64,000 nt of DNA from Capitella teleta (lineage: Eukaryota > Annelida > Polychaeta > Capitellidae), in assembly GCA_000328365.1 (NCBI GenBank), contig KB308479.1, forward strand, positions 147,481 through 211,480, read 5' to 3'. Numbering within the stretch: position 1 is the first letter of the stretch; each line of letters opens with the position of its first letter. A program made the translations under genes and the position numbers. The notes beneath the pieces are model-generated. The model had not been told where the DNA came from. It worked only from the letters and a program-made list of their open reading frames with translations, and ran no database searches. Of this stretch, positions 45,801-64,000 are shown in pieces.

Positions 45801-48800
45801 GCAAATCGAAGTGAAGATCAAACGGTATCGCAGCCTGTCTCCGCGGCCTTACGAGTGTCCTACGCCACCCCTGGCCATGTTCAGCAGCGACGAAGACATC
45901 TCGTCTGTGCCTCAAACCCCAGAACACACTCCTCAGAAAGCGTTCGAGTCTCAACCCACTATTTCTCCACAACTGGAATCACAAATCTCAAAGTTGATGC
46001 TGGAACCGGTCAAACCACGCGTCGCAAATGCCTCGACTACAACATCTAGAGACGCCATTGGGGACAACCGTAAACCGAGACCGATCAGTATTGCTACAAC
46101 TGGGGATTACCCTCAGCATAAACCGCCCACGGGAAAGGGTTTGAGGAAGAGTTCTGCCGGGGCTGCCCTGGCCCGTGTCTACGCCGCGGACCTACCCCCG
46201 CAGATCAGTATATCTCCTGCGAAGCCCTTACCTCCAAAGCCATTACCTGCGAAACCACGCACCAAGTACACTCGAGAGTACCGCGAAAAGAGGCATCACA
46301 CTCTAGACTTGGGTGGTATGCAACATGAGAATTCCAAAAGCCAGGTTACAACCTTACGCAGCCACAGCATGGGGTCCAGGGCCGACCAAGCCGACATCCA
46401 GGCAAAGACTTTGCGAAAGCAGTACGCTGCGTCTAAAGACATCGTCATCAGCGCACCCAATCCGCAGATCAAAGGACATAGCCTTCCTATCTTGGACCCT
46501 GCTGGTCAAACCCCTTTGCAAATCGGTAGCAATGACAGCGGGTTCAACCAAGACGAAGTAAGCTCCGATTGTTTGAAGGTGAGTCCATTAATTTCCATAT
46601 ATTGCCCACTGCAGATGGCGGTGCTTTCTTTGAAATGAATCAGTACGTATGGTCAGCTGTTGATTGTCACACGGGTGCATAGGTGTGGCGACCGGTCACG
46701 CATAGCCGTGTCAATGGCGAATGCTTGAGTGAACTTTGGTGATTATTTCCTCATTGCGGTCAGCTGCTGACCATTGAAGGCAAATCATGTGGCGCGACTG
46801 ATGACCCAATTGCGAGTTTAACACGAATGCTGCCCACAATGGTCGCCCATCGAGTACATTTACACTCAAGTTTAGAGCGCCTCGATGCCCCTGGGATACG
46901 CCCTGCAAATTGAATGCCTTCGAATTTCATCCCAAGAGACTCGCAGCACGTGTCTTTATACAGCATGTGTTCCGAGCTCAGAATTGATATTTAATAGTCC
47001 TGCGTCGGCGGCTATATTTCACAAAATATTTAGATGTATTTTTTTTTTCTTCAGTGTCACATAATTAAAGCAGGTATTTCTGTTATTTCACCCTTCCGCA
47101 TATCATACTACGTTGCAAACAAATGCAAATTAAGAACCTGTGCAATTACCTGTTCAAATTTATCAACCATTCAGCCTATTAATAATAGTGCTACCATTTT
47201 GGGTAATTTTACTGAAGCCTTCCGCAATCTGAGATTGCTGTGTACTGTTGTTGGCTGTAAATTCACAGTAAACATATCCACTCGGGTTTCATAGCCAGAG
47301 GAGGACCAGACACGTATAATGTGGTCACTCAGAACCGGCTCACTTCCTCGGCATATCCCTGATTATGGGTGGTCGGTCCCTCAAGTGCATCCGCACTTAA
47401 TGTGCACTCGGTGACCCCCGGGGTGCTCAAACCCTTGATGATCGTTTCCTTTCTTTCCTCCAATGTTTCTGGTAATGCTGAAAGTTGTCTAGCTCAGATA
47501 ACTAATCGCACAATTCATAATGCATAAACCTTCTAGCGGTACTAACCAGGTTTATCGATTCAAAGCTTTCTGTTGAATATGAAAGTCAAAAGTGAAAAAT
47601 GACTAGCGTGTGATTCCTGACAGCCAGGATGTGTGCAAAGTTTCATATATTTTTTAAAAATATGCTTTTCTACGAAGTTGGTTTTTGCGCATCACGAGGC
47701 ATGAATGTGCATGTATTTGAAAGCATGATCTTTCAACCCTTGGCCTAGATAGATACGTGGATAATGATGTCCATGTTACACACACATTAACAGCATATCT
47801 CTTAATCTTATATATGAACTATTCATATATATTACACTATTTATATTATATCATACTATTCATATATACCTATATATGAACCACGTGTTTGATATGGCGT
47901 CCGCGGAGTGACCTGTATATCAACTCACACTTGTAGTTCTTCGCCATTTTGAATAAGTAACCAGGAAGTTTATGTAACTTGGACAGATGCCCAGAAGGGC
48001 CGAGAAGGAAGTCAAACAGGGCAGCAGTACTTAGCAGAGTGAAGAACCTCCGCTGAGGAAAGAGATATATTCGGATATGTGGGATTCGGTTTGGAAACGT
48101 TTGTCTTCAGTCGATGAGAATCGTGATACGGTGTGATGACATTTGATTATTGATTATTGATTATTGGATGCATTTTAATTTATTTCGCTATACGATGCTT
48201 GTGAATGCACGGGCGCTGATGCTATAATTATCTACCGACAGATTCCATCTCCCGATATACCGACTGAAGTGGTCATCCGACAGAATTCTCGTCCGGCAGC
48301 TGACCGTCGACGATATGAGCGGCGACCCAAATCTGAGTCGTTGAATCTGCGTGTCAGCGATGCGAACGACTTTGAGCAGTGCAATTCTTCAGGGTACGCA
48401 GCCGTTGGTCGACGACTGAGAAGAGCCAATCATTATGACGTCATCCAGAGAACGTGTTCGGATTTAGGTGAGTTACGTGATCTACGGATTAAACCCCTTC
48501 TTTAAATCCTGTGTTTATGCGGACTGATTATGCCTTCAAAAATTAAAGGAGTTGTTGCGCAATGCGTTCATCAACATTGAGGCTGTAAAGGTGTCTTCAA
48601 GTGCAAAAGGTTTAACCAACAGTATTTCGATTCGGAAGACGTTTAACGCCCCTGGGAATTGAACAGCGTTGCGTGCATCGTGCGCTAGCTGCTCATTTGC
48701 TGTCGTTAAGTCGACTACAGACTTGCAGCCTCATTGACTTAGTGAAGAAAGCACTTGGCTACACACACATGCTCTCAAATCCTCGTAATGCAACAGAAAG

Positions 48801-51800
48801 AATGGTTAACATGCAGTTTGACTGGTTTAAGGTTAATTAATGCCTACCGGTATATAATTATGCTACACACCTATAGCATTAATGCTAATACAGCCGCAAG
48901 GGACAATTTAAACGTATGTGCATTTAGGTGTTGCTAATCACTTTCCTCGTACTCCGGACTTTGAATCCAACGAGTTTAAAATGTGCTTCATTTCCTCTTT
49001 GTTATCTACGAAGTGGATTTAAGTTGGTGTTAAGTGAGATTTATTTCGCTCTTAAAAGGTAATTATTTAACTAAATTGCGTCATTTTAATTGTTTCAATT
49101 CATTCTCCTCGGCTATTTTAGGTATATTTGTATCACACTAGTTTTATATGCTTCGAAGCTTGTATATAATATACAAGTATCGCTCTTCAGTGGATTAATT
49201 GTAAATTTTTCTCTCCTTTGTTTCACCAGTTTCCTCTGAGCAATGCACATATGGCCCAATGCAATCGTATAGCTTATTCTTCCTCTATGGTATAGCATAC
49301 TATAGCTACTACCATAGGCTTCATAGCTAATGCCTGAATCTATCCAATGCTACGGCTATGAGCATTACCATCTATGCAAACATGTTACAACCAGCAGGTT
49401 TATTTTTCTTGCCGCAGACATATCCCAGCCTCTGCTTCGGCCCTGCAGTCCGGCAGATCGCCATGAATCATTAGACGTTGCCTGCTGCACTGAGTGTGTT
49501 TAGACAGACGTTTTAGCTTAGCAGAGTGTATAATATAACATGTAAACCTATACGGTGTATACAGGTTGACTAAACGAGTTACCTATAGTTCCAATATCAT
49601 ACCATAACGCAGTATGTATACTTTAATATACAGAGCTGTCAGACCCCTAAGGAAGTCTTATCTCGGCGATGGGCAATTTGGTGAATTTAACCTCGGTGTG
49701 GTGAAACGAGTCTATTTTAGCTTGCCCTTCATCATCACCCCTCGAGGCTGCGCCCATCTTTCAATCGCATGTATATTATATACGCAGAGGCTGTTTTGAG
49801 ATCGTAAGCAATGTTTTCATGAACGAAACTCGATCGAATCAGTCTAAAATAACGCTGTGTATCTTTGTTAGCAACATACACAAAGTCAGTTTATTTAATG
49901 TGATTAGTTCTGATTTCGTGAACTGGAAACTTGATTGTGTTTGTCTTATTAAAGAGATACACTCCAGATTCACCTCTGTGGCACCTGCATCACTTCTAAT
50001 CATCCAGAGATACACATTCATCCTCATTATAAGAATTCATCAGTTCATAACGCATCATAAGTAAAGTACATGTATATTAGTAAGCCTAACCTATGAGAAT
50101 ATCCAGTGCATGCTATGCTGCAGGCCGATCTCCTTATTGCCATCTCTTACCAGTGCGAAGTGCGTTATGATTTCGACTTACGTGCACAAAATCTATGAAA
50201 AGCGGCTATAGGCCCGTAAGTCGTTATTTGCTCTTACTTATTAGGAGTACTATACAAGTATTTTTCAGATGTTCATATGAAATGTAGACACGTGCTACTA
50301 GTATATACAGAGAGGTGCTCTTGGCTAGTGAGGCTCTTACCTCGTACATAGTGGGGGTGCTCGATCATTGCAATGTGTCTGCGTGTTGCATTCGTGCCAT
50401 TTGATATTGTGCCATAAAATGTTCAAGCATGGAAACTACAGTTTATTTATCCAATTATGTCATTGCATCATTTACAGGTGTAATTGTGCTGACACGAACG
50501 CTATCTTCACCTGCGATTTGCCAATTAACTGGTGCTTCCTCCGTGCTTAGAAGTGGGCGAAATAGCTCACCCACCTCGCGGTTAATCATGCAATAGGCCT
50601 CATTCAGTCGCCCGCCATGCTCAGTCCGAATGGAATTCCTCATCTTATACCGGGGTGTCAAAAGCTAATGTCAAATTCCATAGTCCCGGAAGTTGATGGC
50701 AATATGAAATTAACTCAATGTATATTTCACTAGACTCTGCTGTGCAAACCAGAACTAAATGTTTTCAATTTGAACGAAAATAACATCTGTCTTTTGAGTG
50801 GAGGAATTTGCAAGAGAATTTCTTCTAAGCACAATTCAAATATACACAAATATTTTGATTGCAAACAGAGCCCAAAACACCTGGAACGGATTGCATCGAG
50901 TTTAATCGGCTGCATTTGTTCTTGGGAATGAGATGTGATTTACGCTGTTTGAGCAGCGATCGCGTTGATTTACTACTCGCTTACCATTGGATGACTAATT
51001 AATTCTTTAACTCATCAAAGAGTTACTTAACATTTAACTCAACACACAGAAAGAAAAAGCAGCCCTCAAACTGGAGTGCGGCAGTGCATCTTCCATATTA
51101 GGCGACATGAACTAGTATTAAATCGCGTGACGCCCCCGATTCGCATCAGAGCATCTGCATCAATGTTTGCAGACTCTCAAGGATTCTTTCGTAGAATTTA
51201 GTCGAGTTATAGTGAGGATTCTGCTGTCTTCCGACGCCCCCTTACCCTTTGACCTTAGAAGGCATTCAAGTCTGGTGACGTGGTTGTGTTTGATGCAACT
51301 GAACCATACCTGTGAAGAGAGGCCCCTCACTGTGTCACCGCAGTTTGAAGTCATTTTTTTAGCGTTTATATTTAGCGAAAATCATCATGTCGCAGTTTGT
51401 GTGGTCATATATAAGGAACGTAGACAACCTTATGTGCCTTGAAGTCACCCGATTTGAACTCAGTAATTATGGTGAAGAAGAATCGACTCAGTTGCCTGGT
51501 CTCCGCTTCTGATTCCGTGCATATCTCAAGCGCGGCGACGCTCACTGTGATCAAAAGACTTGAGAGTTCATCACTCGGATACCAGTGTCCTGACATCATG
51601 GAGGACGACCTGGGCTGGTCGTCAGAGGAGGACGAGGAGTCTGTGTTCGTAGCTCACACATCTGCGAATCAGTTTCATACCAAGGTTGCGTCATCAGTGA
51701 ACCTAACGCTGGGGAGACCATCCCAAACAATGAAGTTCTATCCTTCGTATCTTCTGAACAAGAAGGCGGAGGCGACATTCAGTCTCCCCAGGACCCACTA

Positions 51801-54800
51801 CCCGCTGAGGAGGAAGAGTACCCACCGCAAGAAACGCAAACCCAAGAACAGGAGGAGTAAAAGTGACATCCAACAACCTCGCGTGCAGCAGCCACACCAG
51901 GAAGCTCCTCTACCCACCCAACAGAATGAAAAGAAAACTCGACTTCAGTCTTTGAACAAAAGTCTCGACTCATGTATGGACATTGTTGGTGTGAACACCA
52001 GTCTGGCCAACATGGTACGGGACTGGTGGGGCAAGGACTCCCCCAAACCTCAGCGACGGAGAACTGGAACTGTTCAGCAGCCTCATCATGACCTCACTGA
52101 TGGTCCTCCAGTATCTCCTCCAGTCTTCTGTGATGAACCGGATTGCACTCTTGCCGGCTGCCATGGTGGATCGGTTGATGCTCTGGATAAACCCACGAGG
52201 ATCTCTGAGCTGAAGAAGTTTGGTCGCCTCACGAAGGGCTACTCCTGGTGTGATGTGTACTCCACCACAGGTACTGGCGTTACTGTTGTGTAAACTTAAA
52301 CCCTTCCTCCAGATGCAGTGTATAACAGCAGCAGCTGTGAAATCGGGGTCTTGTTTCGATATTCGGCAGCTCAACCGACGTATATTACAAGATTGACTGC
52401 AGATATAAAATTATACCTTCCATCAAAAACATACATCAGAGCACGAAGTAGAAATTCAACGTATAACCAAAAAGTTTTATAACCAAAGTACTTACCTGAA
52501 TATATACAATGCTGGGAATACATATTCTTCCACCGTGGGAAAGAAGCAATTGAACCATTCCCAAAATGGAAATGGAGTCTGAAGTGAACCTTTTTTCTGC
52601 TTAGTAAAACACATGCATAGTCATGTATGCATCGTAGTTAGTCTCATTATGACTGACTGTATCTTGAAGATATCTTTCTAGTTGGTATCGAAGTGCAATC
52701 TGGTTACATAAGTAACACAAAACTTTGCCTGATGATGTTCATATGTTTATATGCACGTGAAATGCATCATGTATTATTATAACATAATATTAAAGCGCCC
52801 CTTAATTAGGATCAGGCCTTTTATATCGATTGTTACATTACGTCAAGACACAGCACGCAGTTATGTGTCCAGCGCACTGCTTGCTTCATTCAAGATGGTA
52901 GCTCGCCCAACCGTACATGTACTTGTAATGGACTACTTAGGCCGATTATACTCTTTGGATACATGTATTTATAACGGTTATAAATTTATGCTCACCTGAT
53001 GCCTGATACGAGAATCACTCCGGAAGTTTTGTTCTGAGTGGAGGATTGCGTTGTAGTGTTTTCGATTATTGAAATTCTGCTTTCTATTTTTCTGTTCATA
53101 AACGTTTTGAAATCCTCGCGGTGACGTTTGTGGAAATTACACCTCGGTGATCATGTGACTCTATTATTTTATGCAAGAACACGTGCCATATATGGTTATA
53201 TGATTGATATGCTGATTGTGGGGAAACCATGAAAATCCTATTGCAGTCAATTACCCATTGGCAATAATCACGATCAGTATAACCATAGCAAAGACAGAAA
53301 ACCACACACCGTTCCGTTCTGAAAAGACGGATGTCAATTTCCTTGCACCAAGCAAGGATGTGAAACCCCAAAATGATGACATGTTCTATTTATAGCTTTG
53401 AACTCTTTTACTTATCGATATTTTCACTCAGTCATCACTCAGTCTGTTATCTGTTGACCCATGAGCTACCACATGAAATATTATTTACATTTTGAACACA
53501 ATGGCGATCGGTCGTATACCCGGATTGTACGCGTCGTTTCGGCAGCCACGTGCGTCTCCATTGTTTATATTTTATGACGTCATAGTTCTAATATTGTTCT
53601 CTTTATTTTTAGGTAGTCGAGGCAACATCGTTGAGGCTGTTCACGAGCATGTGCGACGGGTGAGTGTCAACTGCCTCAGGGCTTTGAACTGAAAATTGGC
53701 ATGATTGGATTGTGTGGAGTTCGATGTACGGAATTTGCCCGAAGAATGCTGATGTTTTTACTCATTATAAATCGCTCAGAATGTTTATAGATTTGCGTGG
53801 GTACATGTAATATGAATGTGCTATATTGGTGATTATGAAGCTATACCGGTTGAACACTATATATATTACAACGTAAGTTTTATTATTTCTGCATCATTGT
53901 CTTTCACCCTGAAACCCTCAACCTTGTTTAATTAATAAGCGTAAAATACTATTAATGAATTGTCCTTTGAAGTTGAACGCAAACTGTGTGAAAACAAGAC
54001 AATAACAGTAATTATTTAACAGTTTAATGAACTTATTCAATTCACAAATCACTCTAATTAAAGAATAAACAACAAATTAAGAGGATATCAAACCAACAAT
54101 TAACTGACCATTAGTGTTAATTAACTGTTTTAATTCCAGATGTCCACCCCTCAGCCAATCAAGGTGCGACAGGTGAAAAGCCCAGCCAACAAAAGGCAAT
54201 CTCTGGCCAGGAAGTTCAAGAGAGCGAAGAGTGCGCCCGACCTCCTCGACTCGGAAATGTCCATTGCGAAACAGCGACAATCTAGGATGCACAGAATTTC
54301 CGCTTATCAAGGTCAGCTATAGAATTATAAATATAAGGAAATATATTCGTATTTGTACGTGTAGCTCGTAATCACATGCTACTGATCAGCGGGCGGTGAG
54401 AACTTGACCATTTTAATAATTTTGACAATTATTTGTCTCGCAGTCATTGAATGAATTCCCGGGTCACAGTGTTTCACAAAGGACGCTTCGCCACTACGCT
54501 CATTAGCGCTCTCAGCGCACGCATCTCCGACGAATGCAATTACAAGTAATTGTACAAGGCAATTATGCAATCAGGTGGTCAATTGGCCGTAAAATGCTAA
54601 TTCGTCTTCCCGCTCATGAGCCCAGAAGGGGACGAAACCCTTAAAGGGAACATTCAGTTGACGCGCGCAATGGGAATTAAGCTATTTGCATAATGCACAT
54701 GTGCGTGACTAGTTACACACAATTCAGAGCACTTCCATTCCTGGCACACAAATTCCATTTTCGTGTTTTGTTTCATGTCACAATTGGTGTCGAATGTTCG

Positions 54801-57517
54801 ACCCTTGGGGCATCGCTGTAGCCGAATAGAACAGCCAAAAAGCATGCCAGCCACAGCTGCAGAGAGACAGGGAGGGGGTGCGGTGTAGACAAATTTCACT
54901 TTTCATTTAAATTTTTCAGTCTTGGCACTTTAGAACAATGGTCATTCAAATCTCATGTGGATTACGCATGCGCTATATTGGAGCAATTCGTGAATAATGA
55001 CTGTGCATTAATTTTTGGCAATTACGAAAAACATAATTGTGAGAAGTTTCGCAATCGGACGTCGGCCCTGGTGCTAAATCAAAGCGAAACGCTCACCTTT
55101 TGCGGAAACTTTCTCATTTCCGGCGGCGTTTGATTTTTGCCTGATTCAGTGATTGTCAGTGAGATTGTATATCGAAGCAATGTACGTTGTCGTTGGGGTG
55201 AGGAAGACGGCGTCCATGTACGTCCGGCTGCGAGACGAAGGCTTCTGTCGATTAGTCAATATTGCACCGCTGGTTTCGTTTCCCGGTAATTGGATTAACT
55301 TTTTAAGTTAATTAAACCTCCCAGCTATTTTTGAGTCCCATCCGGCTGTCGGCGCCCTTGAGCTAATCCATCCATCTCTGTTGCAGTGTCATCGGCGGAA
55401 GCAGGCGATCTGGCGGTTCAGCCTCAGTTCTGTTCATCAGACGAAGAGGAAGACACGACCTTAGAGGACGCCCTCTCGATCGGACCCGAATCCGACGTCG
55501 AGAGTTCTGGATCGGACAGCAGGCAGGCGATCCTGGATGAGGTACTGCCGTGCTGGAGTCTTTTATCAAATCGGATGTTTATGAGCTGTGAATCTTTTGC
55601 AGATCTTTGAAGAGGAGGCTCCAACGTTTGCCGAAGCTTTGTGGGATCACGTTACCATGGATACTGAGGAACTTGGTTTCCGTGCCGGTGAGGTCATTGA
55701 GGTCATGGACATGACTGATAAGGACTGGTGGTGGGGGAGGATGGCCTCTTCCGAGGGATGGTTTCCGGCCGCGTTCGTCAGGGTATGTTGATGGTTGATG
55801 GTCAGATTGTACTTAATTTTCACGATATCCTTTTGATCACAGCTTCGAGCCAATCAGATGGAGACAGCCGATGATTTAGCGCAAAAATTGAAGGAAGGAG
55901 AGATTGACTCAACAACCGCGATGCGCAGATACAGTTGCAACACTCTGCTCAGCAAGGAGCAGGCCAGGACGAACGTCGTACGTGAAATCTTGCACGCTGA
56001 GAAGGAGTACATTCGCCACATCAGTGATGTGATTGAGGTACGAACGCCCTGGATGCCATGGTGTAGCATACCTTATGCACCTTATTTTCACAGGGATACA
56101 TCGAAAAAGCGTCAAAGAGGCCGGAAATGTTCTCAGCAGAAATGCTGCGTCGGATATTTGGCAACATGGAAGAAATTCACAAATTCTCTGCAGCATTCCT
56201 GCGAGATCTGGAAGTTTGCATACGCAACGACAAACCACAGAGTAGCGAGATTGGCGCATGCTTCATCAAACACGTGAGTTGATATAAATATTTACAAAAG
56301 CACCTCATTATAATCACTCTTTAATAACAGCAAAAAGGCTTTGAGATCTACTCTGAGTACTGCAACAACCATCCAATCGCAATCGAGGAACTCCGCCTTC
56401 TCCAGAAAGACTCCCGATATCATCAATTCTTTGAAGCCTGTCGCCTCCTGCAGCAAATGATCAACATTCCTCTCGAAGGATTCCTACTCAATCCAGTCCA
56501 AAAGATCTGCAAGTATCCTCTACAGCTGAAGGAGCTGCTCAAACACACGCGTCCAGAACATCCAGACTACGAACCTCTGAAAGAAGCACTGGACACGATG
56601 AAACAGATTGCGCTGCTCATCAACGAACGCAAACGCAAGATGGAAAGTCTGGAGAAGTTGGCCGAGTGGCAGGATACGGTGGAAAACTGGCAGGTCAGTG
56701 TGGCGTCAGTTTTCAAAGCAGATTCCTTTTCAACATACTTTTCTTAGGGTGAAGATTTAATCGATATCAGCTCAGAACTGATCTTTTCCGGAGAAATGAC
56801 CAAAGTGAACCGGAATGGAGGCAATCAAGAGCGCATATATTTCTTGTTTGACAATCAGTTGGTTTACTGTCGCAAAGATAAACTCTGGAGAGACGTCATG
56901 GTTTACAAGGGACGGATAGGCACTAACTCATGCCAGGTTATCCCGTTACAAGACGGCAAAGGTTCGATTGCAAATCATTCAAAATGTCCATCAAGGTTGA
57001 CTCTTATTATTTCTCAGACAACGCCACTGGTACTACAGTGAAGAACGCTTTCAGTATTTACGACAACACCAAAGAGAAGAGCTACGTCTTGTGTTGCCGA
57101 ACAGCCCTGGAGCGAGAACGGTGGCTGTCCGCTTTGCGAGATGAGCGAAAACGTGTTGAAATGGACAAAATGAACGGCTTCAACTTGCAAGAATTCAAGG
57201 CCAAAATGGCGAGCATCTTCTGCCACACACGACAGAGAGCGAGAAATAAAGGTGAGTTTATATCAAGCGCTAACTGAGCTATTCATAATATGACATGATT
57301 TCCATTATTAGGCAACAAGTTGAAGAAATCTCAGATGATCATTCCTGACGCCGTACTCTCGCACTCTCAGAACAATAATAGTCCAGCGTCTTCACACAGA
57401 AGTAAGACGTTACATCGCAGTCACAACACCTCCAGCCTCATGACTCCCACGATGTCATCCCATCCGAAAACCCCCGTTAAACGGAGTTGGTTTCCGTTTA
57501 AATCAAGAAAAAACTGA
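42898..57517 (+). CDS. ASEF/SPATA13/collybistin-type RhoGEF, long form
   Basis: Guanine nucleotide exchange factor of the ARHGEF4 (ASEF) / SPATA13 / ARHGEF9 family, which activates Rac/Cdc42 at the cell cortex. Exons: 42898-42927, 43891-46578, 48242-48467, 53613-53659, 54140-54311, 55387-55541, 55603-55782, 55843-56037, 56094-56273, 56331-56693, 56748-56961, 57018-57251, 57312-57517; all in phase, 1,629 aa. Exon 1 encodes only [10 protein letters not shown] and is the least certain. Exon 2 (896 codons) is disordered, with SH3-type [11 protein letters not shown] and [17 protein letters not shown]3 is exon 7 ([29 protein letters not shown]). DH spans exons 8-10 into 11 ([20 protein letters not shown]). 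PH spans exons 11-12 (SELIFSGEM, then [10 protein letters not shown]). The C-terminus ends [12 protein letters not shown], like vertebrate SRLTPFRK ends. Exons 7-13 are certain. Confidence 0.93.
43818..43890 (+). other. acceptor region of RhoGEF exon 2
   Basis: A 17-nt unit (TTTTATGACATCATTTT) is duplicated just before the acceptor ctcattccag, ending 43890. The large frame has no Met between this acceptor and the far end of the exon, so translation must start in an upstream exon. The only phase-0 partner with an ATG that I found is 42898-42927. Confidence 0.5.
47801..47880. repeat. AT-rich palindromic tract
   Basis: Repeated TATATGAA / TTCATATA arms make several possible hairpins, in the intron before RhoGEF exon 3. 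Confidence 0.6.
48143..48166. repeat. (TGATTAT)n tandem repeat
   Basis: About three and a half copies of a 7-bp unit, 75 bp before RhoGEF exon 3. Confidence 0.8.
50045..50170. repeat. facing pair of TCATAACGCA motifs
   Basis: TCATAACGCA at 50045 and TGCGTTATGA at 50161, in inverted orientation, inside the large RhoGEF intron and about 1.3 kb before the internal promoter. Confidence 0.6.
51408..51416 (+). promoter_or_regulatory. TATA box of internal RhoGEF promoter
   Basis: TATATAAGG, 61 nt before the ATG of the alternative first exon, predicting a 5' leader of about 30 nt. Confidence 0.6.
51469..57517 (+). CDS. same RhoGEF gene, short form from an internal first exon
   Basis: The open frame at 51469-52270 reads as protein (residues 44-53 are [10 protein letters not shown], then a basic [10 protein letters not shown] region). 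It ends at ACAG|gtactg in phase 1, exactly the phase needed to join the shared exon at 53613. It has its own TATA box and ATG, and no good upstream acceptor was found, so I read it as an alternative first exon replacing exons 1-3. The product is 915 aa: 267 unique residues, then the shared linker, SH3, DH and PH domains. Translation may instead start at the second Met (51598). If the donor is not used, the frame ends at TAA 52293, giving a short protein without the GEF module. Vertebrate ASEF and SPATA13 also have long and short N-terminal forms. Confidence 0.75.
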
Positions 57518-57803
57518 AATATTGTGATTGGCTGAGATGAGCCACAAACTCTGGATGTTCATGGAAGGAACATGGATACTCATCAAGTGAATCTCTTTTT
57601 TGCTGATAATGGATTACAAACAGTGATTAGCCATAAAAAAAAATAATATGATCACACTGGATTTGGTCAACTTTCTGTTCACTCGTGTATACTGCCTGGT
57701 GCAAATGTCGATGAAAGTCTCTCACTTACACTCGATCTCATGAATGTCCAATTAATCATTGTTGTTATAATATCTACCTTGTTGCATGTCATCCAAAATC
57801 AAA

Positions 57804-57828
57804 AATAAACAATTTGTAATCAAATAAA
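57804..57828 (+). terminator. poly(A) signals of the RhoGEF gene
   Basis: AATAAA at 57804-57809 and again at 57823-57828, about 290-310 nt after the stop. Confidence 0.7.
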
Positions 57829-57942
57829 AACTTTCTTTACTACACTGTGTCAAAAAAGAAAAATGCTGCCTTGGAAAAAAAAGCTCTGGAAAACGGAAAA
57901 AAAGTAAACGGAAAAAAGTACTCGGCAATCAATCGTTTCTTG

Positions 57943-63439
<5,497 letters not shown>

Positions 63440-63444
63440 CTGAA

Positions 63445-64000
63445 ATTTTGAAATAAGTTGGATTCTTTGAAAAGGAGATTGCTCAAAAGTCAGAATTCTG
63501 CTAGAATAATTACCAAGCAAAAGACAGTGATGCACAGTCAAAATCCAGATAAAAGCCAATAAGTGTCTAACTTTATATCCAACAAGTGCGTATTCAGATT
63601 TAACTTCGTGTATTTCAGGTTGGCAAAAGAACTAATGTTCAGTATTGACAAACTGTGATTAATAGAAATTGAATAACAATTGCATAGTTACAATAGTATT
63701 GAACTGGATTATGGGTAGTTATCACATGTAACTCATTGAGTCATTCAGTCTAGTCCCCAAGGCCGTCACAGTGACCCATCGCCATGGAGGTTGAGCCGTC
63801 AGCCAGCCTTGGCTAAACGGTTAGCCACCACACAGCAATCGTTGAGATGCGATTCTTTGCGCTTAATCATCCACCATCTCCCCCTTTGAATTATATTCGT
63901 TTCAATGCTTCTGCAGACCCCGAAATGAGAGGCGAGCGATCGCTCATGCACGCCATCGCTCGTGCAAAATCGTAAACAGGCAATCGACTGATCGCACGCC
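63445..64000. other. non-coding edge upstream of HELLS
   Basis: No donor plus ATG pair with the required phase 1 could be supported on the minus strand. This is the rest of HELLS intron 1 or its promoter region. Confidence 0.5.

Noticed and set aside
51439-51468. Extension of the RhoGEF short-form frame upstream of 51469
   Set aside because: The extra codons have no ATG and lie at or before the start site predicted from the TATA box.
20182-57517. The giant 2,081-codon ORF as an N-terminal exon of the RhoGEF gene
   Set aside because: Its end offers no good phase-0 donor to reach 43891, it has its own stop and poly(A) signal, and no exons link the two. Similar composition alone is not enough.

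Overview
The window is nuclear DNA of an invertebrate animal. All confident genes are intron-containing and their closest recognisable relatives are animal proteins: FBXO7, HELLS, an ASEF/SPATA13/collybistin-type RhoGEF and a C-type lectin receptor. Most introns are only 38-65 nt long. The short introns and the many TACATGTA and TGCATGCA palindromes would suit an early-branching marine animal such as a demosponge, but this is weak inference and I do not name a species.

Layout: 0.4-1.0 kb holds a doubtful two-exon mini-gene. 1.0-4.9 kb is non-coding, with a Helitron-like 3' end. 4.96-7.14 kb is a complete FBXO7 gene (+). 8.1-12.1 kb is a minus-strand type I membrane receptor: signal peptide, CTLD, WSC, CTLD, transmembrane segment, tail. 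Its first intron carries a tRNA-Pro(CGG) gene on the opposite strand. 12-19 kb is non-coding. 20.18-26.43 kb is one uninterrupted 2,081-codon reading frame (+) for a disordered scaffold-like protein, followed by a small intron and poly(A) signal. 27.1-42.5 kb is a gene desert with promoter-like patches and repeats. 42.9-57.5 kb is the RhoGEF gene (+), with a long form (1,629 aa) and a short form (915 aa) from an internal TATA promoter. 57.9-63.44 kb is HELLS (-), tail to tail with the RhoGEF gene; its first coding exon is not in view. One HELLS intron contains a clean non-autonomous hAT-type transposon with 8-bp target duplications.

Main points of interest: a WSC domain sits inside a C-type lectin domain on symmetric phase-1 exons, and skipping it restores a normal lectin fold. 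The receptor tail carries DDEGYERLHF, very close to the hemITAM of vertebrate Dectin-1 but at the opposite end of the protein. A 10-mer, TCATAACGCA, occurs eight times in non-coding DNA. Several RFX X-box-like palindromes are scattered through the intergenic DNA. The 2,081-aa protein has no family I recognise.

The genes do not form an operon or pathway. FBXO7 (SCF ubiquitin ligase adaptor), HELLS (heterochromatin remodeller) and the RhoGEF (Rac/Cdc42 activation) are ordinary conserved neighbours; the receptor and the giant scaffold are the lineage-specific parts. No retroviral, Polinton-like or CRISPR sequence was recognised.
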